64,000 bases of DNA, taken from assembly GCF_000518985.1 (NCBI RefSeq), contig NZ_JAEQ01000011.1, positions 62,001 to 126,000 on the forward strand, in the 5' to 3' direction. Below, one piece after another: positions 9,622-18,134 of this stretch. Under the pieces are notes generated by a model. That model saw nothing but the letters and a program-made list of their open reading frames with translations. It was not told where the DNA came from and made no database searches. Numbering within the stretch: position 1 is the stretch's first letter; every line of letters begins with the position of its first letter. The translations under genes were made by a program, and so were the position numbers. This DNA comes from Chelativorans sp. J32. GTDB lineage: Bacteria > Pseudomonadota > Alphaproteobacteria > Rhizobiales > Rhizobiaceae.

Positions 9622-10119
9622 TCAGGCATCGATCCGCCGGCGCATCAGAAGCACGGCCGAAACCATCGATGCGAAGCCGAGGAGCTTTACACAGGCGATG
9701 ACAATGTGTCCGGTCTCCCAACGCAGCCTTACGGCATCGAAGTCTTCCGGGAGAGGGCCAGGCTTCCAGCTGGCAAGCTCCGCATTGACCGGAGCCACCA
9801 CCGCGGCCCAGATCATAAGGCCTCCGAGATAGAGCATGCTGCCCGCCAGCGCCGGTTTGAACGCCCGTGGCTCTTTACGTCCCACAAGCAGGGTCACGGT
9901 GAACCCGAGCAGAATGGAGCCGAGCTCGATCGGGCCGCCCAGAATACCGAACAGAAGGAATTGCCCGTGAAAGACGGTCGCTTCCCGCCAGAGCTCGGGT
10001 GGCCAATTCGCGATTCGGGGCGGTGCCTCCAAAAGATGCGCAAAGGACAGACCAAGGCTGAGCGCCATGATGGTCAGCGACAGCAGGGAGCAGACGAACA
10101 ATGTGCGTGAGAGCGTCAT
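9622..10119 (-). CDS. Small integral membrane protein (DUF1772-like)
   Basis: 165 residues with four hydrophobic segments (about 5-27, 45-75, 88-112 and 133-157). The motif 'LSLGLSFAHLLEAPPRI' in the first helix, the 'VFHGQF' turn and the terminal 'RWETGHIV' pattern fit the anthrone-oxygenase-like DUF1772 group of bacterial membrane proteins. The biochemical role is not known. Its TGA abuts the ATG of the RlmI-like gene, so they share a transcript. The family placement is tentative, but the gene is clear from its membrane topology and tight packing. Confidence 0.72.
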   Translation of the reverse strand: MTLSRTLFVCSLLSLTIMALSLGLSFAHLLEAPPRIANWPPELWREATVFHGQFLLFGILGGPIELGSILLGFTVTLLVGRKEPRAFKPALAGSMLYLGGLMIWAAVVAPVNAELASWKPGPLPEDFDAVRLRWETGHIVIACVKLLGFASMVSAVLLMRRRIDA

Positions 10120-10246
10120 AAGCGACTCAAAAACGAGAACGGCATGATCGTTCCAGTCGCGCCTGTAGCAGCTCTCGATCGGGTATAAGCCCTTAGCTGC
10201 CCGATCGCTGTGACGCGATCTGAATAGCTGGGTCAGGCGCGTGGAC

Positions 10247-10582
10247 TTACGCCTGTGTGCGTGCGAGGCTCGTCGGGCTTCGTTCCGGGATGGCTGCCGC
10301 CTTCAATCGCTCCACCTCCTGCGCGCGGTCGCGTGCCAGACGGCGATACCGCCCCTGGCGAAACCAGGTGATCGCGCCGCCGATGGCCATGCCGAGGATG
10401 AGAGCGAGAAAAAGATAAACGAAGAGCGGCAATTCCACAGTGAGGGCCGGATTGCCCGGATTGAACGGATCGATTGTGAATGGTGTGAATGCCCGGTTTG
10501 CGACCGCAAGGGCGATCAGGATGACCGCCAGCGGCAATACGATAAGCACGAGCACGACCCGATGAACCATTTCGGGGCACAT
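10247..10582 (-). CDS. LapA-domain (DUF1049) inner-membrane protein
   Basis: 111 residues with two transmembrane helices (about 6-27 and 50-72), then a cytoplasmic amphipathic tail beginning 'WFRQGRYRRLARDRAQEVERL'. The glycine-rich second helix 'LILGMAIGGAI' followed by W-F-R is the LapA/DUF1049 signature. In enterobacteria LapA (YciS) works with LapB to control LpxC turnover and lipopolysaccharide assembly; whether that holds here is unknown. It lies 23 bp downstream of ihfB, the same neighbour as in gammaproteobacteria. A second ATG at 10570 is possible. Confidence 0.8.
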   Translation of the reverse strand: MCPEMVHRVVLVLIVLPLAVILIALAVANRAFTPFTIDPFNPGNPALTVELPLFVYLFLALILGMAIGGAITWFRQGRYRRLARDRAQEVERLKAAAIPERSPTSLARTQA

Positions 10583-10605
10583 CCTTCAGATAGAGTTGGA
10601 GCGGA

Positions 10606-10890
10606 CTATTCCTCCGCGTTCAACCGTTCACGCAGCTCTTTTCCGGTCTTGAAGAAAGGAACCCATTTCTCCTCGACGTGAACGGATTCCCCCGTGCGCG
10701 GGTTTCGCCCGGTACGCGCGGGGCGGTTTTTCACCGAGAAGGCACCAAAGCCGCGCAACTCCACCCGGTTGCCCTGGGCGAGTGCCTCCGTGATCTCATC
10801 AAAAATCGCATTGACGATATTTTCAACGTCGCGAAGAAACAGGTGCGGGTTGCGATTGGCAATCGTTTGCACAAGCTCGGACTTGATCAT
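10606..10890 (-). CDS. ihfB: Integration host factor subunit beta
   Basis: IhfB pairs with IhfA to bend DNA sharply for recombination, replication and sigma-54 promoter activation. The 94-residue length is standard. The protein opens '[17 protein letters not shown]', contains '[20 protein letters not shown]' with the DNA-intercalating proline region 'GRNPRTGE', and ends with the helix '[13 protein letters not shown]'. Its placement between sppA and lapA matches alphaproteobacterial synteny. rpoN lies about 3.5 kb away, but that need not imply co-regulation. Confidence 0.96.
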   Translation of the reverse strand: MIKSELVQTIANRNPHLFLRDVENIVNAIFDEITEALAQGNRVELRGFGAFSVKNRPARTGRNPRTGESVHVEEKWVPFFKTGKELRERLNAEE

Positions 10891-10944
10891 GTTCGTAACC
10901 GCCGCTCCGTTTGATCACATATTCCCCTGAATTTATTCTTTTTT

Positions 10945-11910
10945 TCACTTTTGCAACCCCGCTTTTTCAGGTTGCCAGAGGGACATGAGGCCGTCAAGGA
11001 AGATATGTTCCATTCCGAGACGGTCGAGCACGCCCCGCTGTGAGAGGCCAAGCATGCTCCCCAGCCACTCGGCCGCGGAGGTGGGGAAGAGAATGGAACC
11101 ATTGGAATTGCGCGGCTTCCACTCGACCACCTCGAGATCAGCGCTGAGGCCTTGGGCAGTGAGCCATGCCTGCGCCTCGCGCTCGCCGCCGAGCGCGTCC
11201 ACCAGCTTACGCTCCAGCGCCTGACGCCCCGTGAAGATCGAGCCGTCGGCCAGCGTCAACACCTGATCGCGCGGTAGTCTGCGTCGTTCGCTGATGAGAT
11301 CCACAAACCAGTTGTAGCTGTCGCTGATCATCGCGGCGAGCATTTGGCGTTCCGCGTCCGTCGTGGGATTGAAGGGGGACGGCTCGGCCTTGAGCGGAGA
11401 CGACTTCACCTCCTCCACCTTGACCCCAAGCTTGTTCAGCAACTCGCTGATTTCGGGATATTGAATGATGACGCCGATGGACCCAACGATCGAGGTCTGT
11501 CGCGCGACGATATGGTCGGCTGCGCTCGCCACCATGTAGCCGGCTGAAGCTGCAAGCGTTCCCACCTGCGCGACAACCGGCTTTGCGTCTGCCAGACGGC
11601 GGATGGCGTCGTAGATGGCCTCGCCGCCTGCGGTGGTGCCGCCGGGAGAATCGACGGTGAGGATTACACCCCTGACGGCGTTTGATTCGCGCACGTCTTC
11701 CAGAAGGTCCAGGAGATCCTTGTCTTCCAGGATCGTGCCTTCGACCCGGACCTGCGCAATGTGCGGCCCGGCTGCCAGCGTATCGCCGAACACCCAACGC
11801 CCGGCGGCGATGATGGCGAGGGCCAGCACCAGAAGCGCTGCGGCACGCCAGAAAGTGAGCTTGCGCCTAAGGCGCCTGCGGTCAATCAGATCGTCGGCAC
11901 GGGTGGACAT
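10945..11910 (-). CDS. sppA: Signal peptide peptidase (S49 family)
   Basis: SppA degrades cleaved signal peptides in the inner membrane. It is 321 residues from the ATG at 11910; a GTG at 11925 would add five, and neither has a strong ribosome binding site. One N-terminal transmembrane segment (about 22-42) follows an Arg-rich cytoplasmic start. The S49 core has 'GVILTVDSPGGTTAGGEAIY', then 'GTLAASAGYMVASAADHIVA' carrying the nucleophilic Ser, and 'SIVGSIGVIIQYPEIS'. 'ADGSIFTGRQALERKLVD' completes the fold. This is the short single-domain form (about 36 kDa). It is followed 54 bp later by ihfB. Confidence 0.92.
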   Translation of the reverse strand: MSTRADDLIDRRRLRRKLTFWRAAALLVLALAIIAAGRWVFGDTLAAGPHIAQVRVEGTILEDKDLLDLLEDVRESNAVRGVILTVDSPGGTTAGGEAIYDAIRRLADAKPVVAQVGTLAASAGYMVASAADHIVARQTSIVGSIGVIIQYPEISELLNKLGVKVEEVKSSPLKAEPSPFNPTTDAERQMLAAMISDSYNWFVDLISERRRLPRDQVLTLADGSIFTGRQALERKLVDALGGEREAQAWLTAQGLSADLEVVEWKPRNSNGSILFPTSAAEWLGSMLGLSQRGVLDRLGMEHIFLDGLMSLWQPEKAGLQK

Positions 11911-12191
11911 TGGAGGCTCTTGCACTCACATAAAGGTCACTTGCCTTTTAGACGAAGCTGCGCATATGAGCTACCCATCTTCGCATCACTGCATCGCGTG
12001 CACCGGTTCATTTGCCGCTAACCCTTTGAGGCCAACCCGAAATCGGCCATAATATCGTGAGACGGGAAGAGGGGCGGGGAAACCCGATGCAGGGTTTGAG
12101 CGACGGCGGCGAAAACGGTGATGTTGCGGAAGGCGCGAACAGGCCGGCTAACGGCTACAAAGCGCCTTTTTCGTTCGTCAGGAGTAAAGCG

Positions 12192-12899
12192 TTGAACAGC
12201 ATTGCCAAAGCGGAAGTGAGCGGGATGAGCACGCCCGGGCTTAGCCGCAGCGAGCGCGGAGCCGAGGCGTTCGCCCGTGCGGCGCGCCATTCCCGTCGCG
12301 TGCGCGTCCTCAAGATCGTGCTGCCGATCGCGGCTTTGGTGATTTCCGGCCTGTTCCTGGGTTACTCCGTCTTTGCGCCGGCAGGGGTGAAGGCGTTGAA
12401 CCTCGATTCGGCAACGATAGAGGGCGGCAATCTCGTAATGCACAATCCGTCCCTGAACGGCTTCACCAGCGAAAACCTGCCCTACAGCGTCACGGCAGCG
12501 CTGGCGCGCCAGGCGATCGGTTCGGATTCGGGTCCTATCGAGCTTGAGAAGATCCAGGCAACGCTGCCGATCGGCGATGACCGGCAGGCGACGGTTACTG
12601 CCGGCGGGGGCATTTTCAATCAGCAGACCAATCGGTTGACGCTGAACAGCGCCATCACGGTCGAATCGAACGCGGGTATTTTTGCGCAGCTGAATTCGGC
12701 CGATGTCGATATCGCCTCGGGTAATTTGAGCACCAACGAGCCGGTTAATATCGAAGTGAACGGAATGCGTGTGAAGGCCAAAAGCTTTCACACAGTTGAC
12801 GGTCTTGAAAGACTTGTGTTCGAAAATGGGGTCCGGCTGGAAATTGATCCGGCCAGGGTGAGAAAGGCGCAGGAAGAGGGGACTGCGGGCGATGGGTAA
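12192..12899 (+). CDS. lptC: LPS export periplasmic anchor protein LptC
   Basis: LptC is the bitopic inner-membrane partner of LptB2FG that receives lipopolysaccharide and hands it to LptA. I chose a TTG start at 12192 because AGGAG lies seven bases upstream. An ATG at 12225 ('MSTPGLSRSERGAEAF') and upstream in-frame starts at 12087 and 12057 are alternatives. After the basic 'ARAARHSRRVRVLKIVLPIA' comes one transmembrane helix, then a periplasmic beta-jellyroll ('ALNLDSATIEGGNLVMHNPS', 'TVTAGGGIFNQQTNRLTL'). It overlaps lptA by 8 bp and opens the lptC-lptA-lptB-rpoN run. Confidence 0.88.
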   Translation: MNSIAKAEVSGMSTPGLSRSERGAEAFARAARHSRRVRVLKIVLPIAALVISGLFLGYSVFAPAGVKALNLDSATIEGGNLVMHNPSLNGFTSENLPYSVTAALARQAIGSDSGPIELEKIQATLPIGDDRQATVTAGGGIFNQQTNRLTLNSAITVESNAGIFAQLNSADVDIASGNLSTNEPVNIEVNGMRVKAKSFHTVDGLERLVFENGVRLEIDPARVRKAQEEGTAGDG

Positions 12900-13449
12900 G
12901 TTTCTGGGCTTGGCCCTCGCAATGGGCCTTTTGATTCTGTGGCCGGGAGAAGGATTCGCGCAAAACAGCGAATCCAGGCCGAGCCAGCTTGGTCTGAATT
13001 TATCGAGTGACGAGCCCATCCAGATCGATGGTGCCCGCGTCGAGGTGGATCAGACACAAAATCTCGCTACATTGACTGGCGACGTGCAGGTCGTGCAGGG
13101 GCCGACCCTGCTCAAGGCTGCACGCTTGAGGATCTATTACGCCGAGGGCAGCGGTCTGCCCACCAACGGCGCTGCCAACATCAAGCGGCTGGAAGCAGAT
13201 GGGGGGGTCTATGTGAAATCGGAGACCCAGGTGGCGACGGGCGATCAGGGCTCCTTCGACATGGGGACGGAAGTGCTGGTGCTCTCCGGCGATGAAGTCG
13301 TCCTCTCCGAAGGGGACAATGTCATCGTCGGCTGCAAGCTTACGGTGCACATGAAAACAGGTCAGGCGACGCTGGAGAGTTGCAAGGGCAAGGGATCCAA
13401 CGGCCGCGTCCGAATGCTCCTTACCCCGAACTCCCAGACCAGCCAGTAA
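12892..13449 (+). CDS. lptA: LPS transport periplasmic protein LptA (OstA-like)
   Basis: 185 residues. A cleavable signal peptide (hydrophobic about 5-22, cleavage near '[10 protein letters not shown]') precedes an OstA/LptA beta-jellyroll. Repeating short strands are visible, such as '[20 protein letters not shown]', '[20 protein letters not shown]' and '[20 protein letters not shown]'. LptA oligomers bridge the periplasm and carry lipopolysaccharide from LptC to LptD. It lies between lptC (8-bp overlap) and lptB (8 bp apart), the standard order. A Ser/Gly/Gln-rich tail ends the protein. Confidence 0.92.
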   Translation: MGKFLGLALAMGLLILWPGEGFAQNSESRPSQLGLNLSSDEPIQIDGARVEVDQTQNLATLTGDVQVVQGPTLLKAARLRIYYAEGSGLPTNGAANIKRLEADGGVYVKSETQVATGDQGSFDMGTEVLVLSGDEVVLSEGDNVIVGCKLTVHMKTGQATLESCKGKGSNGRVRMLLTPNSQTSQ

Positions 13450-13457
13450 GGACGCCC

Positions 13458-14252
13458 GTGGCATTTCTCCAGTCGCGTGGGAACAGAGGTTCCGGCAAGC
13501 CAGAATCGAATGCGGTCCCCGAGCCTTACAAGGGTACGCTGATCGCGCGCGGCCTCACGAAATCCTACAAGAATCGCCAGGTGGTCAGCGGGGTTTCGCT
13601 GGGCGTTCGGGCGGGCGAAGCGGTCGGCCTGCTTGGGCCGAACGGTGCCGGCAAGACCACCTGCTTCTACATGGTCACCGGGCTCGTGCCTGTGGATCAA
13701 GGTACGATCCATATCGATGGCTATGACGTGACCTCCATGCCCATGTATCGCAGGGCACGGCTGGGCATCGGCTATCTCCCGCAGGAGGCCTCGATATTTC
13801 GTGGCCTGACGGTTGAAGCCAATATCCGTGCCATCCTCGAAGTGGTCGAGAAAAGCCGCAAGGAACGCGAGCGCACGCTCGATGCCCTGCTGGAAGAGTT
13901 TCATATAAGCCACTTGCGCAAGTCTCCGGCCATAGCGCTTTCGGGCGGCGAGAGGCGGCGGTTGGAGATCGCCCGCGCATTGGCGAGCAAGCCCAATTTC
14001 ATGCTGCTGGACGAACCCTTCGCCGGAATTGACCCGATTGCGGTCACGGACATCCAGCAATTGGTGCGCCATCTGACTGCGCGCGGCATCGGAGTGCTCA
14101 TCACCGACCACAATGTCCGCGAAACGCTGGGCCTGATCGACCGCGCCTATATCATCCACGCCGGCCAGGTCCTCACGCATGGTCGGCCGGAGGATATCGT
14201 CGGCAATGCCGATGTGCGCCGCCTCTATCTGGGCGAAGGCTTCACGCTCTAG
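13458..14252 (+). CDS. lptB: LPS export ABC transporter ATPase LptB
   Basis: LptB powers extraction of lipopolysaccharide from the inner membrane with LptF and LptG, which are not in this window. I take a GTG start at 13458, with AAGGA a few bases upstream; this gives 264 residues with a roughly 25-residue extension before the ATPase domain. Walker A is '[19 protein letters not shown]', the Q-loop region '[18 protein letters not shown]', the ABC signature '[16 protein letters not shown]', Walker B '[15 protein letters not shown]' and the switch His '[10 protein letters not shown]'. All catalytic elements are intact. rpoN follows 138 bp later. Confidence 0.95.
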   Translation: MAFLQSRGNRGSGKPESNAVPEPYKGTLIARGLTKSYKNRQVVSGVSLGVRAGEAVGLLGPNGAGKTTCFYMVTGLVPVDQGTIHIDGYDVTSMPMYRRARLGIGYLPQEASIFRGLTVEANIRAILEVVEKSRKERERTLDALLEEFHISHLRKSPAIALSGGERRRLEIARALASKPNFMLLDEPFAGIDPIAVTDIQQLVRHLTARGIGVLITDHNVRETLGLIDRAYIIHAGQVLTHGRPEDIVGNADVRRLYLGEGFTL

Positions 14253-14390
14253 CCGGCTATGCCCTCAAGCAAACATGCGGCTATGTTACGCTTCCCTGAC
14301 GGCAGGTGTTGCGCGTTGATTCCTTGACAAGCAAATATCGGGCCAGTTTTATCGTTCTTGCGGATATCCGCGAGAAGGACCAGGGCGGAA

Positions 14391-15869
14391 ATGGCACTTT
14401 CACCCGGCATACAGCTGCGGCAGGCTCAGTCGCTGGTGATGACACCCCAGCTGCTGCAATCGATCCGGCTTTTGCAGCTCACGCATGTGGAACTCGAGCA
14501 GTTCATAGCTTCTGAGATCGAGCGCAACCCGCTTCTCGAGCGTGATCGCCCAAGCTCGGAAGCCTTCGCCGCCGGCGACGAGGGACCGACTTCCTCCAGC
14601 ACCGCGGAGGCGATTGCGGAGCGCCTGGACAGCTCCCTCGAGAACCTGTTCCCGGACGATCCGGGTGTGAGGGACGCGATAGGGCCCGATCTTGCGGCTC
14701 AGTGGCGCTCGGCCGCCGGAAGTGGGGTGGTCGCCGCCGGCGAGGACTGGAATCTCGAGGCCCTAGCGGCTGCGCCCGTGACCCTGCGGGACCATGTTCG
14801 GGAGCAGATTGCGCTTACATTCTCCGATCCGGCTTCCCGATTGGTCGCCGAGGAGCTTGCCGAGGGCCTCGATGACGCGGGCTATTTTACCGGGGGACTC
14901 CCTGAAATCGCCGAACGGCTCGCGGTGGATCTGCCGACGCTTGAGCGCGTCCTTGCCAAGTGCCAGACCTTCGATCCCCCCGGCCTGTTCGGCCGCAGCC
15001 TTTCCGAATGCCTGGCGCTGCAATTGAAGGCGCGCGACCGCCTGGATCCGGCCATGCAGGCGCTCCTCTCTCATCTCGATCTGCTGTCGAAACGCGACTT
15101 TCATGCACTCAAGAAGCTTTGCGGTGTCGACGAAGAAGATCTTATCGACATGCTGGCGGAAATCCGCTCACTTGATCCCAAACCCGGCGCGGCCTTCACG
15201 TCCGCACCGGCCGAGCCGGTCGAACCGGATGTGATCGTCCGTCCCTCCGCCGATGGGAGCTGGGCTGTGGAGCTCAATCAGGAGGCGCTGCCGCGCGTGC
15301 TTGTCAACGAGGCCTATTTTGCCACTGTCTCCAGCCACGCGAACAAGGAAGAGAAAATCTTTCTGTCAGAATGCTTGCAGAGCGCCAACTGGCTCACACG
15401 CAGTTTGGAGCAACGGGCACGGACGATTTTGAAGGTTGCCGTCGAGATCGTGCGTCAGCAGGATGCTTTTCTCGTGCACGGTGTGCAGCACCTGCGGCCC
15501 CTCACGCTGAAAATGGTTGCCGAGGCCATCGACATGCACGAATCCACCATCAGCCGCGTGGCGGCGAACAAATTCATGATGACACCGCGCGGTCTCTTCG
15601 AGCTGCGTTATTTCTTTACGACCGCGATCGCAGCCGCCGATGGAGGCGATGCACATTCGGCGGAGGCCGTCCGCGACCGGATCCGGCGCCTTGTCGAGGC
15701 GGAAGATCCGAATGATGTCCTCTCCGATGACACCATAGTAGACGTGCTGCGCAAAGAGGGTATCGATATAGCCCGCCGCACCGTCGCCAAGTACCGGGAG
15801 GGGATGAACATTCCATCGTCGGTACAACGCCGGCGCGAAAAGAGGGCGCTTGCCGGCATTGGTGCATAA
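14391..15869 (+). CDS. rpoN: RNA polymerase sigma-54 factor
   Basis: Sigma-54 recognises -24/-12 promoters and needs AAA+ activators; in rhizobia it serves nitrogen assimilation and dicarboxylate transport. The ATG at 14391 has AGAAGGA upstream and gives 492 residues. The Gln/Leu-rich activator region I reads 'LRQAQSLVMTPQLLQSIRLL' and 'IERNPLLERD'. The core-binding region is in the middle, and the C-terminal RpoN box, 'ARRTVAKYREGMNIPSS', contacts the -24 element; the helix-turn-helix 'MHESTISRVAANKF' precedes it. hpf and ptsN follow, the classical rpoN neighbourhood. Confidence 0.97.
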   Translation: MALSPGIQLRQAQSLVMTPQLLQSIRLLQLTHVELEQFIASEIERNPLLERDRPSSEAFAAGDEGPTSSSTAEAIAERLDSSLENLFPDDPGVRDAIGPDLAAQWRSAAGSGVVAAGEDWNLEALAAAPVTLRDHVREQIALTFSDPASRLVAEELAEGLDDAGYFTGGLPEIAERLAVDLPTLERVLAKCQTFDPPGLFGRSLSECLALQLKARDRLDPAMQALLSHLDLLSKRDFHALKKLCGVDEEDLIDMLAEIRSLDPKPGAAFTSAPAEPVEPDVIVRPSADGSWAVELNQEALPRVLVNEAYFATVSSHANKEEKIFLSECLQSANWLTRSLEQRARTILKVAVEIVRQQDAFLVHGVQHLRPLTLKMVAEAIDMHESTISRVAANKFMMTPRGLFELRYFFTTAIAAADGGDAHSAEAVRDRIRRLVEAEDPNDVLSDDTIVDVLRKEGIDIARRTVAKYREGMNIPSSVQRRREKRALAGIGA

Positions 15870-16008
15870 CGCTCCGGCTCGCTAAGCTTACCCAGCGTCC
15901 GATTGACAACAGTCTGGGAACCCACTAGAAGCCCGCCCCCAAGAGGACGGCGGGTCGGCCACCTACCTTCTTGCAGAAGCGGATAGGCGGAAACTCCACT
16001 GGACGGAT

Positions 16009-16038
16009 TTGATTTTGCTGCCGCAGAACCTTGTATAC
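16009..16038 (+). promoter_or_regulatory. Possible sigma-70-type promoter for hpf-ptsN
   Basis: TTGATT (16009-16014) and GTATAC (16033-16038) are separated by 18 bp and lie 60 bp before the hpf ATG, in the 229-bp gap after rpoN. The same gap holds a weak hairpin (15931-15937 pairing with 15949-15955) with no T-run. The match to consensus is partial, so this is only a candidate. Confidence 0.3.
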
Positions 16039-16098
16039 GCGGGCCACGAGTATAAACTCGGATCTGTTGGTATCCTGACCAGGAAAGGTCGTTCTCTC

Positions 16099-16677
16099 AT
16101 GAGCCTCCGGATTTCTGGCAAGCATATGGACATCGGCGAAGCGTTCCGGGCGCGCATCGAGGGCCGGATCAGCGAAGCGGTCGAGAAGTATTTCGATGGT
16201 GGGTTTTCTGGTCGGGTGACCGTTGAAAAATCAAAAGGACGCTTTGGCGCCGATTGCTCGATCCATCTTGATACCGGCATTGTCCTCCAAGCAACCGGCG
16301 AAGCGCAGGATCCTCAGCTGGCCTTTGACATGGCGGCCGAGCGCATCGAGAAGCGACTGAGGCGGTACAAACGTAAGTTGAAATCGCGCGGAGCAGCCCA
16401 GAATGGAAACGGCTCGTTTGACGCCGCCTATCGCATCATGGAGCCCATCGCAGACGATCAGGATGAAATCCCGGAGGATTTTGCACCCACAGTGGTGGCC
16501 GAGTCCAGCGTGGCGCTTAGAGCCATGACCGTCGCCTCCGCCGTAATGGAACTCGATATGAAGGACAGCCCCGTCTTCGTCTTCCGCAATTCCGGGAGCA
16601 ACATGGTGAACATCGTCTATCGGCGTGCCGATGGAAATATCGGCTGGATCGATCCTTCAGCCACGACAAACGGATAG
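16099..16677 (+). CDS. hpf: Ribosome hibernation promoting factor, long form
   Basis: 192 residues from the ATG at 16099. The N-terminal domain (about 1-100) is the S30AE/YfiA fold that binds the 30S A/P sites: 'LRISGKHMDIGEAFRARIEG', 'GRVTVEKSKGRFGADCSIHL'. The C-terminal domain (about 135-190), with 'SPVFVFRNSGSNMVNIVYRR' and 'GNIGWIDP', is the dimerisation tail of long HPF that joins 70S ribosomes into 100S dimers. Long HPF downstream of rpoN is typical of alphaproteobacteria. Stationary-phase or nitrogen-related control is inferred from that linkage. Confidence 0.94.
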   Translation: MSLRISGKHMDIGEAFRARIEGRISEAVEKYFDGGFSGRVTVEKSKGRFGADCSIHLDTGIVLQATGEAQDPQLAFDMAAERIEKRLRRYKRKLKSRGAAQNGNGSFDAAYRIMEPIADDQDEIPEDFAPTVVAESSVALRAMTVASAVMELDMKDSPVFVFRNSGSNMVNIVYRRADGNIGWIDPSATTNG

Positions 16678-16725
16678 GGCTGGCCGCCGGCTCTCGCCGG
16701 AAGGGGCACGGCAAGCAGAGGAATC

Positions 16726-17196
16726 ATGAAAATGGATCTGAGCGATCTTATCGCGGTTTCGGCAATCCTGCCGGCCTTGAAGGCAAATTCAAAGAAGCAG
16801 GTCTTGCAGCTGCTTGCGGAGAAGGCGGCGGAGCAGACGAGCCTGCCGGAGCGCGAAATCTTCGAAACGATCCTGCAGCGGGAAAAGCTGGGTTCTACGG
16901 GTGTGGGCAATGGGATCGCCATTCCTCACGGAAAGCTGCCCGGCATCAAACAGATCACCGGCGTCTTCGCGCGGCTGGAAACACCAGTGGACTTCGATTC
17001 GCTGGATGACCTTCCGGTCGATCTCGTCTTCCTGCTGCTCGCCCCCGAAGGCGCGGGCGCCGATCACCTGAAAGCACTGTCGCGGATCGCGCGTGTGCTG
17101 CGCGACGCAGACACCACCGCAAAGATCCGCGGTACCCGGGACGCCGCTGCCATCCACACCTTCCTGTCGGAAGCTCCCGCTTCAAACGCGGCTTGA
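16726..17196 (+). CDS. ptsN: Nitrogen-related PTS IIA protein
   Basis: EIIA-Ntr is the output protein of the nitrogen phosphotransferase chain PtsP-PtsO-PtsN and adjusts potassium uptake, carbon/nitrogen balance and stress responses by protein contacts. The 156-residue protein has the phospho-acceptor His in 'GNGIAIPHGKLPGI', preceded by 'REKLGSTGVG', and the EIIA core 'ITGVFARLETPVDFDSLDD' with 'VDLVFLLLAPEGAGADHLKA'. The ribosome binding site AGAGGA precedes the ATG. It sits 48 bp after hpf and ends at a strong terminator. PtsP and PtsO are not in the window. Confidence 0.95.
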   Translation: MKMDLSDLIAVSAILPALKANSKKQVLQLLAEKAAEQTSLPEREIFETILQREKLGSTGVGNGIAIPHGKLPGIKQITGVFARLETPVDFDSLDDLPVDLVFLLLAPEGAGADHLKALSRIARVLRDADTTAKIRGTRDAAAIHTFLSEAPASNAA

Positions 17197-17211
17197 CGTG
17201 AAGCTTTCAAG

Positions 17212-17248
17212 CGCCACGCAAGTCTCTTGCGTGGCGTGATTGTTTTCT
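17212..17248 (+). terminator. Rho-independent terminator after ptsN
   Basis: An 11-bp perfect inverted repeat, CGCCACGCAAG (17212-17222) with CTTGCGTGGCG (17226-17236), has a 3-base loop and is followed by TGATTGTTTTCTC. It lies 15 bp past the ptsN stop and separates it from the convergent DUF1150 gene. Confidence 0.85.
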
Positions 17249-17257
17249 CGGTTGGCC

Positions 17258-17515
17258 TTAATGGAGGCTGACCGGCTTGAGATCGTTCTGAAAGGCCCCG
17301 GCCAGGGCTGCATCGCGTTGATCGGCCAGCAGGATCGGCTGCCCGTTTGCCGCAAACAGCGCCCATAGCTTCGTGCCCGGAACCATGTCGGGCATTCCCG
17401 GAAACTTCACCTTGAGCTCCTCGGCGTCCATCTCGCGCATATAGGCGATCGCGCCTTCGCCCAAATTGGCAAGCTGCTGCGGGGTAAGCGTGAACTTCGT
17501 TGTGTTGTTCGTCAT
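17258..17515 (-). CDS. DUF1150 family protein
   Basis: 85 residues, no signal or membrane segment. Characteristic text is 'LTPQQLANLGEGAIAYMREM' and 'GTKLWALFAANGQPILLADQ', the DUF1150 pattern found in alphaproteobacteria. Its function is unknown. It lies 82 bp downstream of the small heat-shock gene on the same strand, an association seen repeatedly in Rhizobiales, so it may be co-transcribed with hsp20 and heat-responsive. That functional link is inference. Confidence 0.85.
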   Translation of the reverse strand: MTNNTTKFTLTPQQLANLGEGAIAYMREMDAEELKVKFPGMPDMVPGTKLWALFAANGQPILLADQRDAALAGAFQNDLKPVSLH

Positions 17516-17597
17516 ATCAGCCTCCTATCCAGCGGGCCGTCTTGAAAGACCAACCCACTCAAGAGCTTTGTGGTTCCGGTCGAAACGCCCCGGATCG

Positions 17598-18023
17598 TCA
17601 TTCCTTCACCGAAATGTTTATTTTGCGCACCAGCCGTTCGGGCTCGGGCCTGTCGAGATCAACGGAAAGCAGGCCGTTCTTGAGCTCCGCCCCGAGCACC
17701 CGCATGCCATCCGCAAGCACGAAGACTCGCTGGAACTGCCGCGATGCTATGCCCCGATGCAGGAATTCGCGCTCCGTCTCGTCGTTCTGCCGGCCGCGTA
17801 CCACGAGCTGGTTTTCCTCGGTGGTCACCTCGAGGTCCTGCTCCGAAAAGCCGGCTACGGCGAGCGTGATCCGCAGACGCTCGCCGCGTCCATCGGTATT
17901 GCGGATACGTTCTATATTGTATGGAGGATAGCTGTCGCCCGACTTGGCGATGCGTTCGAGCGTCTTTTCCATACTGTCGAACCCCAACAAGAGCGGGTTC
18001 GAAAACGGCGTCATGCGCGTCAT
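17598..18023 (-). CDS. Small heat-shock protein (Hsp20/IbpA family)
   Basis: 141 residues. Small heat-shock proteins bind unfolding proteins and keep them refoldable by DnaK/ClpB. The N-terminus 'MTRMTPFSNPLLLGFDSMEK' and 'SGDSYPPYNIERI' match class A rhizobial Hsp20. The alpha-crystallin domain spans about 37-130 with 'LRITLAVAGFSEQDLEVTTE' and 'LHRGIASRQFQRVFVLADGM'. The C-terminal region lacks a clear I-x-I/V motif beyond 'RKINISV', which may serve as it. It is controlled by a sigma-32-type promoter and a ROSE-like leader immediately upstream. Confidence 0.94.
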   Translation of the reverse strand: MTRMTPFSNPLLLGFDSMEKTLERIAKSGDSYPPYNIERIRNTDGRGERLRITLAVAGFSEQDLEVTTEENQLVVRGRQNDETEREFLHRGIASRQFQRVFVLADGMRVLGAELKNGLLSVDLDRPEPERLVRKINISVKE

Positions 18024-18084
18024 GTGTTCCTGTCCTCAAAGAGCGACGTGGACAGGCGAAAACCCGATTGGCGCTTCCGCCTGC
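18024..18084 (-). ncRNA. ROSE-like RNA thermometer in the hsp20 leader
   Basis: On the mRNA strand UCGCU is followed by AGGA nine bases before the ATG. GTC-g-CTC (18047-18041) pairs with GAGGAC (18037-18032) across a UUU loop, leaving a single bulged G opposite the Shine-Dalgarno sequence. This is the signature of ROSE elements (U-Y-G-C-U facing AGGA). An alternative 7-bp stem, 18029-18035 with 18050-18056, hides the same site, and a small GGCG/CGCC hairpin lies upstream. Heat-melting control of translation is inferred from the family. Confidence 0.72.
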
Positions 18085-18091
18085 GACATTG

Positions 18092-18120
18092 ATATGGTCG
18101 ATCCGATAAATGAGTTCAAG
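18092..18120 (-). promoter_or_regulatory. Sigma-32 (RpoH)-type promoter of hsp20
   Basis: Read on the minus strand, CTTGAA (18120-18115) and CCATAT (18097-18092) are 17 bp apart, matching the alphaproteobacterial RpoH pattern. Transcription would begin near 18085, giving a leader of about 60 nt that is just the ROSE-like element. The -35 region is only 15 bp from the start of the divergent nucleoside hydrolase gene. Confidence 0.7.
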
Positions 18121-18134
18121 AAGGTAAAGAGATC

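Noticed and set aside
15931-15955. Terminator after rpoN
   Set aside because: The hairpin has a short 6-7 bp stem, an 11-base loop and no following T-run, so it is not convincing.
17598-18023. A signal for CIRCE or another heat-shock operator at hsp20
   Set aside because: No TTAGCACTC-N9-GAGTGCTAA repeat is present; the sigma-32 promoter and ROSE-like leader explain the regulation.
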